A stretch of 64,000 bases of DNA. It comes from an uncultured Eggerthellaceae bacterium (GTDB lineage Bacteria > Actinomycetota > Coriobacteriia > Coriobacteriales > Eggerthellaceae). Positions 32,357 through 40,929 of this stretch are shown piece after piece. Position 1 is the first letter of the stretch, and each line of letters opens with the position of its first letter. Made by a program: the position numbers and the translations under genes. The stretch is from the NCBI GenBank assembly GCA_910580205.1, contig CAJTVP010000008.1:1-64000 (forward strand), in the 5' to 3' direction. Under the pieces are notes generated by a model. The model did no database searches and had not been told where the DNA came from. It worked only from the letters and a program-made list of their open reading frames with translations.

Positions 32357-32866
32357 TTACCGGTGATGACCCCCGCCGTGATGGGAGCCGTAGCCGTTTC
32401 CATAGCCATATCCATCACCATAGCCGTTGCCATTGTTGCCGCCGTAATTGTGGTTGTAATGATTGTTGTGATAGCAGCCGGTCTGTCCGTAGTAGTCGCA
32501 CACGCCATCACCGTCCGCGTCCGTGTAGCCAGGGCAGGTGACCGCGCTCCCACCGGTGTTGGCGGCTCCATAGCCATTGCCCGTGCCAGGCGTGGGCACC
32601 GTGGCGGCTTCCGCTTCAGCAGCAGCTTCAGCCTCGGCTGCAGCTGCTTGAGCTGCTTCGATGGCTGCCTGATGGGCTTCCAAGCAGCGAGCCAGCACAT
32701 CAGGGATGGCCTGGCTGATCTGCTGGCCGCCCGATTGCATCATGGCTGCCGCCATGCAGCCGCGCCCCATCCCTTTCATCGGTCGGTCAGCAGCGAACGC
32801 GAGCGCAGGCATGGCAAGCGCGGCGCTGAGAGCGAAAGCTGCGACGGCGATCAATGTCTTCTTCAT
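32357..32866 (-). CDS. Secreted Gly/His/Tyr-rich protein with calcium-loop motif
   Basis: A 169-aa protein with a clear Sec signal peptide (MKKTLIAVAAFALSAALA, cleavage near AFA-AD). The mature part has an Ala/Glu-rich helix (about 65-90), a single EF-hand-like or dockerin-like calcium loop (DADGDGVCDYYG) flanked by cysteines, and a C-terminal tail of about 40 residues almost entirely Gly, Asn, Tyr and His ending HHGGGHHR. The tail could bind Ni, Zn or Cu. It is monocistronic with its own terminator; a TATAAT (minus strand, 32928-32933) lies about 60 bp upstream. Function unknown. Confidence 0.8.
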   Translation of the reverse strand: MKKTLIAVAAFALSAALAMPALAFAADRPMKGMGRGCMAAAMMQSGGQQISQAIPDVLARCLEAHQAAIEAAQAAAAEAEAAAEAEAATVPTPGTGNGYGAANTGGSAVTCPGYTDADGDGVCDYYGQTGCYHNNHYNHNYGGNNGNGYGDGYGYGNGYGSHHGGGHHR

Positions 32867-33157
32867 GAAATCACTCCATTCATCTGTTGTTCCGTCCCCG
32901 ATATGAATGAGATCTTAGAATGCGCGCATTATAAGGCATCGCAGCAGCTCCGGCGTCATCATCAACGCCATTACGCAATTTCCTCAGAAAGGCCGTGCGG
33001 TGGCACGAAGGAGCGCGATGGTCGCACCCCTCCGCCATCATCGTGCAGAGGAAGACGATACGTGTAGAATAAGGCGTTGGTGCTCCCGGGATCCATGCAG
33101 CCATCCTGCCTCTCCCGGCGAGCAAGAAGAGCAGGGTCGTCGAGCGGAACTTGCGCT

Positions 33158-33730
33158 ATGAATGGAGCGAAGAGCGGCATAGTTGAAGCATTCAGGCACC
33201 TTGCCCTGTCGAAGCCCTATGCCGCCATCACGGTATCCGACATTTGCCTGGAAGCTCACCTGTCCCGCAAGTCGTTCTATGTGCATTTCCAGAACAAGGA
33301 AGATGTCTTCTCCTACATCTTCACCATCGATGCGGTGAAGCCTCTGCGGGATATCAACGTCCTGTTCACGAAGAGCCAAGCACGCGATATGTATCAGGTG
33401 ATCTACCAGAAGCCCTATCAGGGAGTCTATGACAACAAAGAGTTCTACAGCGCGCTCGTGGGACCCATGAAGGGGCATGATGACACGTTCATCCGCATCG
33501 CCACCAATGCGATATGCGACTTCAACTTGGAGCTTCTGGCCAAGCACAAGATGCAAGGCGATATCCGCAAGGTGGACTACATCGCATATTTCTTCGCCTC
33601 TTCACAGGCCATGCTGATCCAGAAGTGGATCTGCGACGGTTTTCCTTATACGCCTGAGGAAATGGCGAGCCTTTACAACGAGATGACGCAGGCTTTCTGG
33701 ATCTCGTCGTTCGCCGACCTGAAGATCTAG
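33158..33730 (+). CDS. TetR/AcrR-family transcriptional regulator
   Basis: A 190-aa regulator with an N-terminal TetR HTH (SGIVEAFRHLALSKPYAAIT, VSDICLEAHLSRKSFYVHFQ, NKEDVF) and a helical ligand-binding domain. The start at 33158 is the first Met before the fold, without a strong ribosome-binding site. It is followed by a terminator and lies 256 bp upstream of the transhydroxylase operon in the same direction, so it is the likely local regulator. The ligand is probably an aromatic compound, by inference from context. Confidence 0.85.
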   Translation: MNGAKSGIVEAFRHLALSKPYAAITVSDICLEAHLSRKSFYVHFQNKEDVFSYIFTIDAVKPLRDINVLFTKSQARDMYQVIYQKPYQGVYDNKEFYSALVGPMKGHDDTFIRIATNAICDFNLELLAKHKMQGDIRKVDYIAYFFASSQAMLIQKWICDGFPYTPEEMASLYNEMTQAFWISSFADLKI

Positions 33731-33752
33731 TTTACGCAGCGCTTTTCTTTTG

Positions 33753-33778
33753 GGTTGCAGATCGGCGCATCTGCAACC
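33753..33778 (+). terminator. Terminator of the TetR-type gene
   Basis: Perfect 10-bp stem GGTTGCAGAT/ATCTGCAACC with a 6-nt loop, followed by TTTGG and preceded by a T-rich stretch, 22 bp after the TetR stop. It isolates the regulator from the operon that follows. Confidence 0.7.
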
Positions 33779-33986
33779 TTTGGATGCACAGTCGCACGCT
33801 GTTCCAGCCCTTGCGAGGACAGAGCGCGGCCCAATGCAGGAATCTTCCACAAACCACGCGCATTGCGAATTGAACAGGATGCTCCTCTTCAGCAAGCTGG
33901 GCTCCATGGGGAAATCAGGGCTTTTCTTCCGGTCTCGATCGAAGACAGAAGACCTTGCATTTCCAGAGAGAAAGAGAGGAGCTTTT

Positions 33987-36677
33987 ATGGGAACTGGGGC
34001 AAAGACGGTGAACGGCGCCTATACGACGACGCTGCAAAGCATCGCCTGCGGCGGCACGGGCGGAGACTTGGTCTGCGCTGACACCAAGGATGGCAAGCTC
34101 GTTCGTTTGCGTCCGCTGCATCTAGAGGAAAGCTACACGAAGGAGGAGCTGGCGCCCTCCAGCTGGGAGTGGGATGTGAACGGTAAGAAGTTCGCCGCTC
34201 CCTACAAGGCGATGCCGAACTACTTCGCGCTGGCGTACAAGAACCGCGTGTATTCCAAGAACCGCGTGAAGTACCCGCTCAAGCGTGTTGACTGGAATCC
34301 TGACGGTGAGCGCAATACGCAGAACCGCGGCATCTCGAAGTTCAAGCGCATCAGCTGGGATGAGGCCATTGACATCATCGAGATGGAGCTCCGCCGCGTT
34401 ATCGACGAATATGGCCCCTACAGCGTCATCTGCATCGGCGAAGATGGGCACCGCGAATCGAAGGACCTGCACGCCGGTGGCGGCATGCATGCCAACCTCA
34501 TGAGCAAGCTGGGCGGCTACACGCGCGAGACGCGCACGCCTGACTCGGTGGAAGGCTGGTACTGGGGCGCCAAGCACGTGTGGGGCTCTGGCGCCAATCA
34601 CGGCCTTGGCCTCATCGCACCGGCCGGCAATGGCGGCAATGCTTGGAACGTCATGAAGGATATCTCCGAGCATTCTGAGCTCATCTGCTTCGATGCTGGC
34701 GACTGGGAGCTCACGCAGAACTATGCCAGCCAGTGCCTCTCCGCCCTGCTGAAGTATTGGGAAGAGCTGGGCAAGGAGTTCGTCGTCGTGGACCCGTTCT
34801 GCAACTACACGGCCGTCTGCCACGAGTCTATGAAATGGATCCCCATCCTGCCGAACACCGATGCCGCCTTCGACTTCGGCGTCATGCACGTATGGATCAC
34901 AGAAGGCACCTACGACAAGGAATACGTGGACACCCATACCGTCTACTTCGACAGGCTGGTCGACTACATCATGGGCAAGGAAGACGGCGTGGAGAAGACG
35001 CCTGCGTGGGCGGCCGAGCGCTGCGGCGTGCCTGAGTGGACCATCAAAGCCTATGCCCGCAACGTCGCCAGCAAGGTGACGAGCCATGCTCACTACTCAT
35101 CCGGCGCCATCAAGACGCCGTACTCCCATGAGCCTGGACGCACCGGCGCCTACAAGCTGGCCATGCAAGGCCTTGGCAAGCCCGGCGTGCAGCAGTGCCA
35201 CCTTTCCAGCATGGTATTCGCCCGTGAGGAGATCTGCCGTTCCACCACAGCTCCGTTCAGCTCCGTTAACCAGTGCCGCATGTTCTACCCCATGCCGCAG
35301 ACCCTGCCGCGCACCAAGATCACGGACGCCATCAACAATGGTTCCGTGAAATGGTGGGGCAGCCCTTGCATCGTGTACGTAGAGAACTCCGAGCAGTTCA
35401 TCGAGTACAACTATCCTGCTGATCCTCAAGCAGGCCTTGCCATGCTGCAGGCCATGGCCAAGCGCATGGGCGGTGACGTGCCCACTGAGGCTCCGAAGAT
35501 CGAGAAGATCCACCTGCTCTGGTCGGAGAAACCCTGCAACATGAACTGCTGGAACGGCGGTTTCGAGTTCCAGGATGCCATCCGCAGCCCGCAGGTGGAA
35601 TGCTTCATCACCAACCACCAGTGGCTTGAGAACGACTCGCTGTTCGCTGACCTCATCCTGCCGGTGACCACCTGCGTGGAGGATAACGACTCCATGGGTG
35701 GCGGCGCCCCCGATTTCCGCCGCTTTGAGGCGCTGACCCCGGCTGCCATCGACCACGTGGGAGAGTCCTACTCCGACTTTGAGATCGCCTGCATGATCGG
35801 CGAGCGCTTCGGCGTGCGCGAGCAGATCGATCTGGGCATGACCGAAGATGAATGGATGAAGTATGGCTTCGAGCAGTCTCGCTTGACCGAGGAGCTTGAT
35901 TGGGATGAGTTCCAGAAGCGCGGCTACTACTTCCCGAAGGTGGCGCAGGGCTGGGAGGACGACGTGCCCGGCATGCGCGGATTCTACGAGGATCCGGAGA
36001 ACAATCCACTGGATACGCCTACGGGCAAGATCGAGTTCTGGAGCCAGGCGCTTGCCGACAACTTCCCGGATGACAAAGAGCGTCAGCCCATGGCGAAATG
36101 GATCATCGGCGGCCCGAAGTCCGAAGGCTGGACCCATGATGAGACTTTCTGGGGCGAGCGCTGCAAGGACTACACGCTGCTGGTCACCGCCAATCCCGCC
36201 AAGTGGCGCGTGCATGTGCAGGGTGACGACATCAAGTGGTTCCGCGAGATAGAGACATGCAAGGTGAAGGCCAAGGATGGCTACTTCTATGAGCCTATCT
36301 GGTTGGCACCTGAAGACGCGAAGGCGCGCGGCATCGAAGATGGCGACATCGTGAAGCTCTACAACGATCGTGGCACCATCCTGTTCGGCGCGCGCATCTC
36401 TGAGCGCGTCACCCCGCGTTCCGTCGTCGTCGCCAAGGGATCCCGGGTCGATCCGATCACGTCGCATCTGGATCGCGGCGGTGCCATCAATCTCATCTGC
36501 CCGAACGAGACCGTGTCCAAGCACTGCGCCGGGTTCGCCGTCACGGGTTATCTGGCCGAAGCTGCGAAGGTGACTGACGAGGAGTATGAGGGCTGGAAGC
36601 GCGACTACCCCGAAGCGTTCGCCCGCGATTACGACCCCGAGATCGGCATCAACTACAAGTCCTGGGTCGTTGAGTAG
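33987..36677 (+). CDS. Pyrogallol-phloroglucinol transhydroxylase-like molybdoenzyme, alpha subunit
   Basis: An 896-aa Mo-bisPGD protein of the transhydroxylase branch of the DMSO-reductase superfamily. It starts with CGGTGGDLVCADTKDGKLVR and lacks the N-terminal CxxC [4Fe-4S] ligands, as does the Pelobacter acidigallici enzyme; there is no Tat signal. Alignment from memory with that enzyme shows collinear blocks: RVKYPLKRVDWNPDGERN, FKRISWDEAIDIIE, TPDSVEGWYWGAKHVWG, FVVVDPFCNYTA, YDKEYV, GLGKPG and KLYNDRGTILFGARI. The Asp-Ser pair (D186-S187; Ser is the Mo ligand in Pelobacter) is kept, but the following active-site Trp is Val here. The ATG at 33987 follows AAGAGAGGAG; the open frame upstream is probably leader. 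First gene of a ten-gene operon. Substrate is probably a polyhydroxylated aromatic. Confidence 0.9.
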   Translation: MGTGAKTVNGAYTTTLQSIACGGTGGDLVCADTKDGKLVRLRPLHLEESYTKEELAPSSWEWDVNGKKFAAPYKAMPNYFALAYKNRVYSKNRVKYPLKRVDWNPDGERNTQNRGISKFKRISWDEAIDIIEMELRRVIDEYGPYSVICIGEDGHRESKDLHAGGGMHANLMSKLGGYTRETRTPDSVEGWYWGAKHVWGSGANHGLGLIAPAGNGGNAWNVMKDISEHSELICFDAGDWELTQNYASQCLSALLKYWEELGKEFVVVDPFCNYTAVCHESMKWIPILPNTDAAFDFGVMHVWITEGTYDKEYVDTHTVYFDRLVDYIMGKEDGVEKTPAWAAERCGVPEWTIKAYARNVASKVTSHAHYSSGAIKTPYSHEPGRTGAYKLAMQGLGKPGVQQCHLSSMVFAREEICRSTTAPFSSVNQCRMFYPMPQTLPRTKITDAINNGSVKWWGSPCIVYVENSEQFIEYNYPADPQAGLAMLQAMAKRMGGDVPTEAPKIEKIHLLWSEKPCNMNCWNGGFEFQDAIRSPQVECFITNHQWLENDSLFADLILPVTTCVEDNDSMGGGAPDFRRFEALTPAAIDHVGESYSDFEIACMIGERFGVREQIDLGMTEDEWMKYGFEQSRLTEELDWDEFQKRGYYFPKVAQGWEDDVPGMRGFYEDPENNPLDTPTGKIEFWSQALADNFPDDKERQPMAKWIIGGPKSEGWTHDETFWGERCKDYTLLVTANPAKWRVHVQGDDIKWFREIETCKVKAKDGYFYEPIWLAPEDAKARGIEDGDIVKLYNDRGTILFGARISERVTPRSVVVAKGSRVDPITSHLDRGGAINLICPNETVSKHCAGFAVTGYLAEAAKVTDEEYEGWKRDYPEAFARDYDPEIGINYKSWVVE

Positions 36678-36706
36678 CGCACCCTGTCCGAAGAGAGGAA
36701 GACAAG

Positions 36707-37513
36707 ATGAAAGCATTCCTTATCGATGTGAAGAAATGCGTGGGCTGCCACGACTGTCAGATCGGCTGCAAAGATGAGCACTGCGGCAATGACTGGAGCC
36801 CTTACGCCAAGCCGCAACCCGATACCGGTCAATTCTGGTGCAAGGTGGATCAGCGCGAGCGCGGCCACAAGCCCCACGTGAAGGTGAGCTACATCCCGCG
36901 GCTGTGCAACCACTGCGAGAACGCCCCCTGCATGAAGGCGGCGAAGGACGGCGCCGTGTATCGTCGTGACGACGGTCTGGTGCTGATCGATCCTGAGAAG
37001 TCGAAGGGTCAGAAGCAGATCGTGGATGCCTGTCCGTATCACGTGATCTATTGGAACGAGGCGCTGAACATCCCGCAGAAATGCACCGGTTGCGCGCATC
37101 TGCTCGATGATGCCACGTCCCCCATCCGCGTGCCGCGCTGCGTGGACAACTGCCACGTCAACGTCATCATGTTCGGCGAAGAGGACCAGCTGGGCCTTGA
37201 CGGAACTGAAGAGGTGCTGCATCCCGAATACGGCACCAAGCCGCGCGTGTTCTATCGTGGCTTGCCCAAGAAGTTCATCGCAGGCACGGTGTACGACCCT
37301 GCGGCCAACGAGATCATCGAGGGCGCGAAGGTTACTGCCACGGGTGACGCCGGCACGTTCACGGCGACGACGGACAGTTGGGGCGATTTCTGGCTTCGCG
37401 ATCTGCCTGATGCCGACTGGACGGTGACCATCGAAGCGAACGGCAAGACCAAGACGCTTCAAACGAGCACTGTTGAAGAAGACAAAGGCCTTGGTGATGT
37501 TGCGCTGAATTAG
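36707..37513 (+). CDS. Transhydroxylase-like beta subunit: three [4Fe-4S] clusters plus C-terminal beta-sandwich
   Basis: A 268-aa subunit with twelve cysteines in the transhydroxylase pattern: C11, C14, C17, C21; C67, C70, C75 with C109; C126, C129, C145, C149, enough for three [4Fe-4S] clusters. Segments CNHCENAPC, DGLVLIDPEKSKGQK and CTGCAHLLDD match the Pelobacter beta subunit closely. Residues about 190-268 (FIAGTVYDPAANEIIEGAKV, TTDSWGDFWLRDLP) form the extra Ig/CNA-B-like domain that is characteristic of this enzyme and absent from ordinary DmsB subunits. It lies 29 bp after the alpha gene. The presence of this domain is the best evidence that the pair is transhydroxylase-like. Confidence 0.93.
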   Translation: MKAFLIDVKKCVGCHDCQIGCKDEHCGNDWSPYAKPQPDTGQFWCKVDQRERGHKPHVKVSYIPRLCNHCENAPCMKAAKDGAVYRRDDGLVLIDPEKSKGQKQIVDACPYHVIYWNEALNIPQKCTGCAHLLDDATSPIRVPRCVDNCHVNVIMFGEEDQLGLDGTEEVLHPEYGTKPRVFYRGLPKKFIAGTVYDPAANEIIEGAKVTATGDAGTFTATTDSWGDFWLRDLPDADWTVTIEANGKTKTLQTSTVEEDKGLGDVALN

Positions 37514-37617
37514 CCATCCCCATGGGGAGGCTCGGATGGTCAACGGCTCTCCAATCCCCCCTAGATTTCCGAGCCTTCCCACTTTCTCGCATCAACGTAT
37601 AGAAGAAAGAGAAAAGC

Positions 37618-37872
37618 ATGTGTTTTAGACCAGCTGAAGTATCGATGAAGAAATGTCCAAGCTGCGGGAAGGTATGCAAACCCGTGGACAAGGTCTGCCC
37701 GGATTGCGGCACAGAGCTTGACAACGCCGCGAAGGGCTTCGACGCCGACCAGCCGATGACTCACACGTCGCCTGCAGCGCCGAGCGTTCCCGCGGCGTCT
37801 GGAGGACCCGCGGTTTCCGGAGCTCCTTCTGCTCCTGGCGCGCCGAAGCCGCCAAACGCTCCTTCGGTCTGA
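37618..37872 (+). CDS. MCFRPAEV-family zinc-ribbon protein (copy 2)
   Basis: An 84-aa protein beginning MCFRPAEV, then two CxxC pairs (CPSCGK and CPDCG) forming a zinc ribbon, and a Pro/Ala/Ser-rich tail ending GAPKPPNAPSV. The N-terminus is identical to that of the protein at 4539-4787. It lies in the transhydroxylase operon, 104 bp after the beta subunit. The recurrence next to molybdoenzyme genes suggests an accessory or maturation role; function unknown. Confidence 0.8.
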   Translation: MCFRPAEVSMKKCPSCGKVCKPVDKVCPDCGTELDNAAKGFDADQPMTHTSPAAPSVPAASGGPAVSGAPSAPGAPKPPNAPSV

Positions 37873-37916
37873 TCCGACCCCTTTGATCGGGGCGGCCATC
37901 CGAGAAAGGAATCGAT

Positions 37917-38450
37917 ATGAACGAGATGTTCGACAAGTACGGGATCAAGCAGATCGGCTATTACGTGGAAAGCATCGAAGAATCCGCTGCGTATCTGCGC
38001 GAATCGCTGGGGGCGGGTCCTTTCGTGGACCTTGGCGTCAACCCTCTTGCCAGCTGCAAGGTGCGGGGCCAGGACGCTGATCTCCAGATGCGCACAGCCC
38101 TCGGCCATATGGATGATATCCAGATAGAGCTCATCGAGGTGCAAAGCACTGGTCCGGATCCCTATCACGAGATGGGTCGTTTCGGCATCCATCACTTCTG
38201 CATCTGGGTGGATGGCGTGGATGCGGCTGTTGCCGCCTTGGAAGAGAAAGGCATGAGCGTGGCCATGCGCGTCACATCAGGGCAAGGCCTTGAGATCGCT
38301 TACCTGGATGCCAGAGAACAGCTGGGTCAGTACGTGGAAGTGAACACGCCAGGCGAACAGTTGTGGCAGGGCATCAAGGCGGTCCACGAGAACTCGCCCG
38401 CCGAAGCGCCCGCTCTCATGCCCATGGCCGCTCTCATGCAGGGAAAGTAG
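37917..38450 (+). CDS. VOC/glyoxalase-superfamily protein
   Basis: A 177-aa vicinal-oxygen-chelate fold protein with paired beta-alpha-beta-beta-beta units: IKQIGYYVESIEESAAYLRE with IQIELIEVQ, and GIHHFCIWVDGVDAAVAALE with GQYVEVN. The metal-ligand positions seen are Glu in IELIE, His in GIHHF and Glu in YVEV; the first-strand His position is Gln. GAAAGGA precedes the ATG. It is 44 bp after the zinc-ribbon gene. In Eggerthellaceae a VOC protein acts as dihydrodaidzein racemase in the equol pathway, so an isomerase or epimerase of a polyphenol intermediate is plausible. Confidence 0.82.
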   Translation: MNEMFDKYGIKQIGYYVESIEESAAYLRESLGAGPFVDLGVNPLASCKVRGQDADLQMRTALGHMDDIQIELIEVQSTGPDPYHEMGRFGIHHFCIWVDGVDAAVAALEEKGMSVAMRVTSGQGLEIAYLDAREQLGQYVEVNTPGEQLWQGIKAVHENSPAEAPALMPMAALMQGK

Positions 38451-38478
38451 AGCTGAATCGATCGAGAAGGGAACCATC

Positions 38479-39261
38479 ATGAGCAATGATCCGTTTGACC
38501 TCACCGGGAGAGTTGCGCTCGTAACCGGTGCCAGCTCCCATGGCATCGGCAATGAATCAGCGAAGGTCCTGGCCGATCACGGTGCCAAAGTGTTCCTGAC
38601 GGCTCGCCGTGAAGACAAGCTGCAGGAGGCTGTGGAAGAGATCCGAGCCGCTGGCGGAGAAGCTTCCTACCGCGTGACCGATGTATCCAGCGAAGAGGAT
38701 TGCAAGGCCGCGGTGCAGGAATGCGTGCGCGAATTCGGGCGACTGGACATCATGGTGCTTGCGGCAGGCATCTCAGGCCTTTCAGTGTCGGGTGGCCTTT
38801 CCACTGCGTTCGACACCGACAATTGGCGCAAAGTTCTGGGCATCAACCTGGATGGCGTGATGTTCATGATCAAGCATGGCTGGGAAGAATGCGCGAAGAA
38901 CCACGTGGGGGCCATCATCCCCGTAGCGTCATTGGCTGCCTGGAAGGCAGCGGGTTCCGTGGCGTACACCGCCACGAAAGGCGCCATCCGAGCGCTCACA
39001 CCCTGCATCGGCAAGCTCCTGGCCCCTGAGGGCGTGCGCGTGAACACGCTGTATCCTGGGTTCATCGAAACCGACATGACCCATCCCGCTGGCACTGATG
39101 AGATCTTTCAGAAGATGGCTCCGGGCATCCTGTCGAAGATCCCCCTCGGCCGCACGGGAAAGGTGTCCGATTGCGCCAATGCGGTGCTCTATCTCGCATC
39201 CGACGCATCCAGCTTCATGACCGGCCAGCATCTCGTGGTGGACGGTGGAGAACTCTGCTAG
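38479..39261 (+). CDS. Short-chain dehydrogenase/reductase (SDR 1)
   Basis: A 260-aa classical SDR. Cofactor motif GRVALVTGASSHGIGNESAK, the NNAG position reads LAAGISG, catalytic Ser in IPVASLAAW and the YxxxK as YTATKGAIRAL; the C-terminus is FMTGQHLVVDGG. The 260-aa size and FabG-like layout suggest an NAD(P)H-dependent ketone reductase. It lies 28 bp after the VOC gene. In the pathway it could reduce a carbonyl of a dearomatised ring, by inference; phloroglucinol reductases are SDR-type enzymes. Confidence 0.92.
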   Translation: MSNDPFDLTGRVALVTGASSHGIGNESAKVLADHGAKVFLTARREDKLQEAVEEIRAAGGEASYRVTDVSSEEDCKAAVQECVREFGRLDIMVLAAGISGLSVSGGLSTAFDTDNWRKVLGINLDGVMFMIKHGWEECAKNHVGAIIPVASLAAWKAAGSVAYTATKGAIRALTPCIGKLLAPEGVRVNTLYPGFIETDMTHPAGTDEIFQKMAPGILSKIPLGRTGKVSDCANAVLYLASDASSFMTGQHLVVDGGELC

Positions 39262-39277
39262 CGCATGCATGAACTGC

Positions 39278-39310
39278 GGAGGGCGGCCCCCGCAAAAGAC
39301 GCCGCCCTCC
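39278..39310 (+). terminator. Intra-operon hairpin before the MFS gene
   Basis: Perfect 10-bp stem GGAGGGCGGC/GCCGCCCTCC (39278-39287 with 39301-39310), 13-nt loop, followed by TTGG. It lies 17 bp after SDR 1 and 93 bp before the MFS start, so it may attenuate rather than fully stop transcription. Confidence 0.5.
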
Positions 39311-39402
39311 TTGGCATATCCAAGAACATGCCGTCTCCATGGTACTACAGCCTCTTTGTCTTGGCATGCAGCCCCATGGAGGCATATCAAAAGGAGAGGA
39401 TC

Positions 39403-40860
39403 GTGGAACAGACGAATGAAGAGCGCAAGAACCCGTTTCTGAGCGCTCCCAACTCGAAGAAGATGATGACGCTCATCGGCTTGTACTTGGCCGTCATCGC
39501 GAACATGTTGGTATCCAACACCAACTCGACCATGCTTCCGGCGGCTGCGGCCGAGATCGGCGGCATGGACATCTATGGGCTTGCTCAGGGCGTCAGCGGC
39601 ATCATCGGCGTGTGCGCCATGCCCATCTACGGCTTCATCGGAGCGCGCAACCCTGCGGCGAAGCGCCTGCTGGCTGGTGGCTCGCTCGTGGTCGGCGCTG
39701 TGGTGTTGTTCTTGCGCGGCATCGCGACCAACATGTTCATCATCATAGCGGCGAACATTTTCTGGGGATTGGTCAGTGCTGGCGTGTTCGCCATCGGCTT
39801 CACCATGATCCGAGACATCTATGACAAAAAGCAAGCCGGCCTCTACCTTGGCCTGGTCGGCACCATGATGTCCATCGGCATTTTGGCTGGCCCGTTCGTG
39901 GGCGGTATCGTCATCGACCAGATTGGTTGGCGCGTCTGGTGCTTCATCCTGTTCGCCTTCTTGGCGCTCGGAGCCGTGCTCATCCTCATGGGCGTCAAGG
40001 TCAAGAAAGAAGAGGTGGAGTTCCTGGCCGTCAAGGGAGGGAAGTTCGACTTCGCAGGTGCCGCTGTGATCACCGTCTTTCTGGGCTGCCTCATCATCGC
40101 GCTGTCCATGGGCAGCAATTACGTGAAGTTCGGCACTCCGCTCAACACCGGTTTGCTGGTGGTTTCCGTCATCGCCCTGGTCGTTTTGGTGTTCATCATA
40201 AAAACGAAGAAGAACGATGCCATCGTGCCCCTGAATGCCATCAAGGACCGCAACACCCTCGTCCTGACCGGGGCGAACTTCCTCCACAACTTCGGAGCCA
40301 TGTCCATATCATTCTTCATCCCCGGTTTCATCATGCGCACCCTGGCCACCGATCCCATCGTCGAGACCATCGGCCCTGCTCTGGCAGGCGGTTTGTCCAC
40401 GTCTCTCTTGGCTGTGCTCGGTCTGTTCCTTGGTCCGGTGTTCGGCAAGATCATCGCGAAGCAGAACACGGCGAAGTGGGTCATGACGCTGGGCAACGTC
40501 TTCCGCATGGTCATCATGGCGGCCTTCGTGCTGGTGCTCGTGCCCGGCGTGCCGGTGTGGGTGATCTACATCCTCACGTTCCTCGGTGGCGTGTTCAACT
40601 CGCAGCAGACGGTCACGCAGTCAGCGGCTCCGCAGATCATGCTGAAGCCCGATCTGCGCACGCTTGGCAACTCGGTCATCCAGCTGGGTCAGAATCTCGG
40701 CGCCGGCGTTGGCATGGCTGTCTTCACCCTTCTGGTAGCCATGGATCCAGCCATGGGCATGCGCCTGTGCATGATCGTGTCTCTGGTTGCTTGGATCGTG
40801 CTGCTCGCCATCACGTTCCTGCTGAAGAAGCCGACGGAAGAGGTAGCAGATTCCGAATAG
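39403..40860 (+). CDS. MFS transporter (transhydroxylase operon)
   Basis: A 485-aa MFS protein with 12-14 helices. SNTNSTMLPAAAAEIGGMD in helix 1, RDIYDKKQAGLYLGLVGTMM and the antiporter motif GILAGPFVGGIVIDQIGWR are typical of the DHA2-like group. The GTG start at 39403 is chosen because AAAAGGAGAGG is just upstream; the long frame from 39265 contains the hairpin. Likely imports the aromatic substrate or exports the product of the pathway. Confidence 0.9.
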   Translation: MEQTNEERKNPFLSAPNSKKMMTLIGLYLAVIANMLVSNTNSTMLPAAAAEIGGMDIYGLAQGVSGIIGVCAMPIYGFIGARNPAAKRLLAGGSLVVGAVVLFLRGIATNMFIIIAANIFWGLVSAGVFAIGFTMIRDIYDKKQAGLYLGLVGTMMSIGILAGPFVGGIVIDQIGWRVWCFILFAFLALGAVLILMGVKVKKEEVEFLAVKGGKFDFAGAAVITVFLGCLIIALSMGSNYVKFGTPLNTGLLVVSVIALVVLVFIIKTKKNDAIVPLNAIKDRNTLVLTGANFLHNFGAMSISFFIPGFIMRTLATDPIVETIGPALAGGLSTSLLAVLGLFLGPVFGKIIAKQNTAKWVMTLGNVFRMVIMAAFVLVLVPGVPVWVIYILTFLGGVFNSQQTVTQSAAPQIMLKPDLRTLGNSVIQLGQNLGAGVGMAVFTLLVAMDPAMGMRLCMIVSLVAWIVLLAITFLLKKPTEEVADSE

Positions 40861-40929
40861 ATCAAGACTGGTTGAAGGTCAGGTGGGCGTGGATGCGCGT
40901 CCACCGGCCGCTGGAGAAGGAAGGGCAAG

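Noticed and set aside
33750..33986. 79-residue N-terminal extension of the transhydroxylase alpha subunit
   Set aside because: Overlaps the terminator of the TetR gene, has no signal peptide or homology, and a strong ribosome-binding site precedes the ATG at 33987.
35097..36716. 539-aa open frame on the minus strand
   Set aside because: Antisense shadow of the transhydroxylase alpha gene; no ribosome-binding site and no recognisable domain.
40882..40905. 8-bp GC-rich hairpin before SDR 2
   Set aside because: Short, no T-run, and lies inside an operon; not distinguishable from chance in GC-rich DNA.
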